A DNA stretch of 64,000 bases from Pseudomonas sp. G34 (GTDB lineage Bacteria > Pseudomonadota > Gammaproteobacteria > Pseudomonadales > Pseudomonadaceae). The stretch's first letter is position 1. The number at the start of each line of letters is the position of its first letter. Of the stretch, positions 61,642 through 64,000 are shown piece by piece. The notes under the pieces are model-generated. The model was not told the DNA's origin, did not search any database, and worked only from the letters and a program-made list of their open reading frames with translations. A program made the translations under genes and the position numbers. The stretch is from contig NZ_JAVHZV010000017.1 of the NCBI RefSeq assembly GCF_031119625.1, positions 62,001 to 126,000 on the forward strand. The letters are read 5' to 3'.

Positions 61642-63906
61642 ATGCGGCGCCTGGCGCTGGTCACGCTGCTAGGCCTGCCGGCCCTGGGCAGTGCGGCCGA
61701 TCGCCAGGAGCTGTTCAACTTCGTGCGGCCGATGGATGCCGTGCAGGTATCTGGCGATAACGCCTACCTGCCCAGCGTCACGGCTGAGAGTGCCGCCCAG
61801 GGCGAGATCCTGCGCCGCCTGACCTTCAACCCGAGCGAGCGCCCGACCCTGCGCCTGACGCCGCAAAGCGGCAGTTGGGACTGGTCCGAGGCGAGCGCCA
61901 TGAGCCTGCGCGTGCAGAATGCCATGGACTGGGCGCTGACCCTGGATGTGACCATCGAAAGTGCCGATGGCAAGCGCCTGACCAGCCAGATCGCCTTGCC
62001 GGCCGGCCCGGCGCAGACGCTGCTGATGCCCCTGGGCGCCACTTCGCCGCGTGCCCAGGGCATGCGTGCCGGTGCGCCGATGCCCTGGCGCTACGACGGT
62101 CGTCTGCTGCTCCTGGCGGAAACCGTGACGGGTGAAATCGACCCCAACAACGTTACTGCCGTGACCCTGTCGATGCCCAACCCCCAGGCCGCGCAGCACG
62201 TGCTGCTGGGCCGTTTCGGCGTGCGTGGCAGTGCTGATCTGGAGCAGGCCTACCGCGGTATCGTCGACGGCTACGGCCAGTTCACCCGCCGCGACTGGCC
62301 GGGCAAGATCAAGAACGACGAGCAACTGCGCCAAGCCGTTGTGCAGGAAGACAAGCAGCTGCAGGCCTGGAAGGCCGACCACCCCAGGCAGGACATCTAC
62401 GGTGGCTGGATCGGCGGCCCGTCTTTCGAGGCCAGCGGCTTTTTCCGCACCGAGAAGCGTGGCGATCGCTGGTTCCTGGTCACCCCGGAAGGCAATCCCT
62501 TCTATTCACTGGGCGTGAACACGGTAATCGGCACCGAGAGCCAGACTTATATCGAAGGGCGTGAAGCGATGTTCAGCGCCCTGCCGGCCGAGGGCGAGCC
62601 GCTGGCGGCCTTCTATGGCAGCAGCGACAGCCAGTCCGAGACCGGCGCCAACCGTGGGCGCGACTTCGCCAGCGGTCGCTGGTACGACTTCTACTCCGCC
62701 AACCTGCAGCGTACCTATGGCGAGCTGAAGCCGCAGCTCTGGCGCGAGCGCGCGCAGAACCGCCTGCAGGCCTGGGGCTTCAATACCCTGGGTAACTGGA
62801 GCGACAACGATTTCGCCCAGGACAAGCGCATGCCCTACAGCATTCCGCTGTCGATCCATGGCGACTACGCGACCATCAGTACCGGCGTTGACTGGTGGGG
62901 CGGCATGCCCGACCCGTTCGACCCACGGTTCGCCATGGCCGCCGAGCGGGCCATCGCCATCGCCACCCGTGACCACCGCGACGATCCCTGGGTGATGGGC
63001 TATTACGCCGACAACGAACTGGCCTGGGCCGGCCCGGCGGAAGATCCGCTGTCACGCTATGCACTGGCCTACGCCACGCTGCGCCTGACCACCGACGTAC
63101 CGGCCAAGCGCGCCTTCCTCAAGCAACTGCGTGACAAGTACCGTAACCAGGAAGGGCTGTCCAAGGCCTGGGGCATCGACCTCAAGGCCTGGGAGCTGAT
63201 GGAGGATCCGGGCTTCCAGGCGCCGCCGGTGAACCCGGCGTATCCGGCCATCGAAAACGACATGAAGCGCTTTCTGCGCCTGTTCGCCGATACCTACTTC
63301 AAGACCATCGCCGACTCGCTCGACTGGCATACGCCCAACCACCTGCTGCTAGGTGGCCGCTTCTCGGCCAGTATTCCCGAGGCGGTCGAGGCGTGCGCGC
63401 AGTATTGCGACGTGCTGAGCTTCAACTTCTATACCCGCGAACCACAGCAGGGCTATGACTTCGAAGCCCTGCGCAAGCTGGACAAACCGCTGCTGGTCAC
63501 CGAATTCCATTTCGGCTCCCGCGACCGTGGCCCGTTCTGGGGCGGCGTCGCCGAGGTGTACAAGGAAGAGGAGCGTGGCCCGGCTTATGCCAACTTCCTG
63601 AAAAAGGCCCTGGAAGAACCGCAGATCGTCGGCGTGCACTGGTTTCAGTATCTCGATCAGCCGGTTACCGGGCGCTTGCTCGACGGCGAGAATGGTCACC
63701 TGGGCCTGGTGGCGATCACCGATCGGCCGTGGGATGGTTTCGTCAGCGCCGTGCGCAAGGCCAACCTGAGCGTGCCGCCGTTGGTGCTCGAGCAGGCCGC
63801 CAAGGAACCCGAGGTAAAACCGGCCGCCGCGCCTGCTCAGAATGCTGCGCCGGCCACCGCGCCGGCAGCCGATAGCAACGCGCCGGCCGCCGAGCCCAAG
63901 CCGTAA
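61642..63906 (+). CDS. Large exported glycoside hydrolase-like protein
   Basis: This 754-residue protein has a signal peptide (LALVTLLGLPALGSAA). A beta-sandwich-like N-terminal domain (to about residue 220) is followed by a TIM-barrel-like domain with WFLVTPEGNPFYSLGVNTV, GYYADNELAW (candidate acid/base Glu) and LLVTEFHFGSRDRG (candidate nucleophile Glu). This pattern resembles clan GH-A enzymes such as GH42 or GH50 beta-agarases. The last 45 residues are Ala/Pro-rich low complexity (KPAAAPAQNAAPATAPAADS). The start is chosen by the signal peptide; its ribosome binding site is poor. The substrate is unknown. Confidence 0.75.
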   Translation: MRRLALVTLLGLPALGSAADRQELFNFVRPMDAVQVSGDNAYLPSVTAESAAQGEILRRLTFNPSERPTLRLTPQSGSWDWSEASAMSLRVQNAMDWALTLDVTIESADGKRLTSQIALPAGPAQTLLMPLGATSPRAQGMRAGAPMPWRYDGRLLLLAETVTGEIDPNNVTAVTLSMPNPQAAQHVLLGRFGVRGSADLEQAYRGIVDGYGQFTRRDWPGKIKNDEQLRQAVVQEDKQLQAWKADHPRQDIYGGWIGGPSFEASGFFRTEKRGDRWFLVTPEGNPFYSLGVNTVIGTESQTYIEGREAMFSALPAEGEPLAAFYGSSDSQSETGANRGRDFASGRWYDFYSANLQRTYGELKPQLWRERAQNRLQAWGFNTLGNWSDNDFAQDKRMPYSIPLSIHGDYATISTGVDWWGGMPDPFDPRFAMAAERAIAIATRDHRDDPWVMGYYADNELAWAGPAEDPLSRYALAYATLRLTTDVPAKRAFLKQLRDKYRNQEGLSKAWGIDLKAWELMEDPGFQAPPVNPAYPAIENDMKRFLRLFADTYFKTIADSLDWHTPNHLLLGGRFSASIPEAVEACAQYCDVLSFNFYTREPQQGYDFEALRKLDKPLLVTEFHFGSRDRGPFWGGVAEVYKEEERGPAYANFLKKALEEPQIVGVHWFQYLDQPVTGRLLDGENGHLGLVAITDRPWDGFVSAVRKANLSVPPLVLEQAAKEPEVKPAAAPAQNAAPATAPAADSNAPAAEPKP

Positions 63907-63954
63907 TCATCGCGCGCCAGCCGGGCTGGCGCCTTTCCCATGCAGGAGCCGTCA

Positions 63955-64000
63955 GTGCAGATTCAGGGTTACTTCGACCTCAAGTTCGAAGCGGTAAAAG
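63955..64000 (+). CDS. Start of a further gene, possibly a serine hydrolase
   Basis: GTG at 63955 follows AGGAG by 6 bases and opens a frame to the window end: (M)QIQGYFDLKFEAVK. In pseudomonads I recall a beta-lactamase-fold esterase with an MQIQG-type start next to this glycosidase gene. With only 15 residues the product cannot be confirmed. Confidence 0.5.
   Translation, partial: MQIQGYFDLKFEAVK

Overview
The window is about 64 kb of GC-rich chromosome from a Pseudomonas (sensu lato), and almost all of it looks like core genome. Supporting this are the nlpD-rpoS pair, an ackA-pta-slyD-glutathione peroxidase block, nth next to a PA3496-type small protein, the metG-apbC-dcd block, a QuiP-like acylase and dinG, in neighbourhoods I recall from sequenced pseudomonads. 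I saw no prophage, integrase, transposase gene, CRISPR array, rRNA or tRNA. Species cannot be fixed from the sequence alone. P. aeruginosa itself is unlikely: a lone rnfB replaces the rnf cluster, and mqo follows rpoS where rsmZ-fdxA would be expected.

Layout. 1-2.6 kb: end of a DUF368 transporter, nlpD, and rpoS with its promoter operator inside nlpD. 2.7-9.1 kb: mqo, small envelope or metal-binding proteins, a phospholipid acyltransferase, an unusual SRAP protein and an M48 lipoprotein peptidase. 9.1-14 kb: a UPF0016 manganese exporter behind a yybP-ykoY riboswitch, rsmC, a 2-hydroxyacid dehydrogenase, a LysE exporter and a thiolase. 14.2-19.5 kb: a fatty-acid module (acyl-CoA ligase, DUF1302, DUF1329) with a PsrA-type operator. 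19.6-23.5 kb: an MBL hydrolase, an OmpA lipoprotein, a diguanylate cyclase response regulator and an acyltransferase. 23.6-28.3 kb: acetate metabolism (DUF3565-ackA-pta), slyD and glutathione peroxidase. 28.4-40.6 kb: a glycosyltransferase, cysZ, trxB, nth, an orphan rnfB, metG, a second OmpA lipoprotein, apbC, a cold-shock gene and dcd.

40.6-50.8 kb is a nitrate assimilation locus, all on the minus strand: nas reductase genes and cobA, the NIT-ANTAR antiterminator nasR, and an ABC nitrate transporter. Both structural operons begin with a sigma-54-like promoter and a short leader. Each leader carries the same hexaloop hairpin overlapping an intrinsic terminator, so the regulator and its two probable RNA targets can all be read in the sequence. 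Nitrite reductase is not in the window.

50.9-64 kb: quiP, SEC-C proteins, a third OmpA protein, a collagen-like secreted protein behind a DUF1145 gene, dinG with a LexA-type box, a large secreted glycosidase-like protein and the start of one more gene.

I found no clearly new multi-gene system. The best leads are the twin NasR leaders, the shared PsrA-type operators linking rpoS to the DUF1302/DUF1329 module, the orphan RnfB with three C-terminal repeats, the SRAP protein without its catalytic cysteine, the collagen-like protein, and an unexplained terminator just upstream of trxB.
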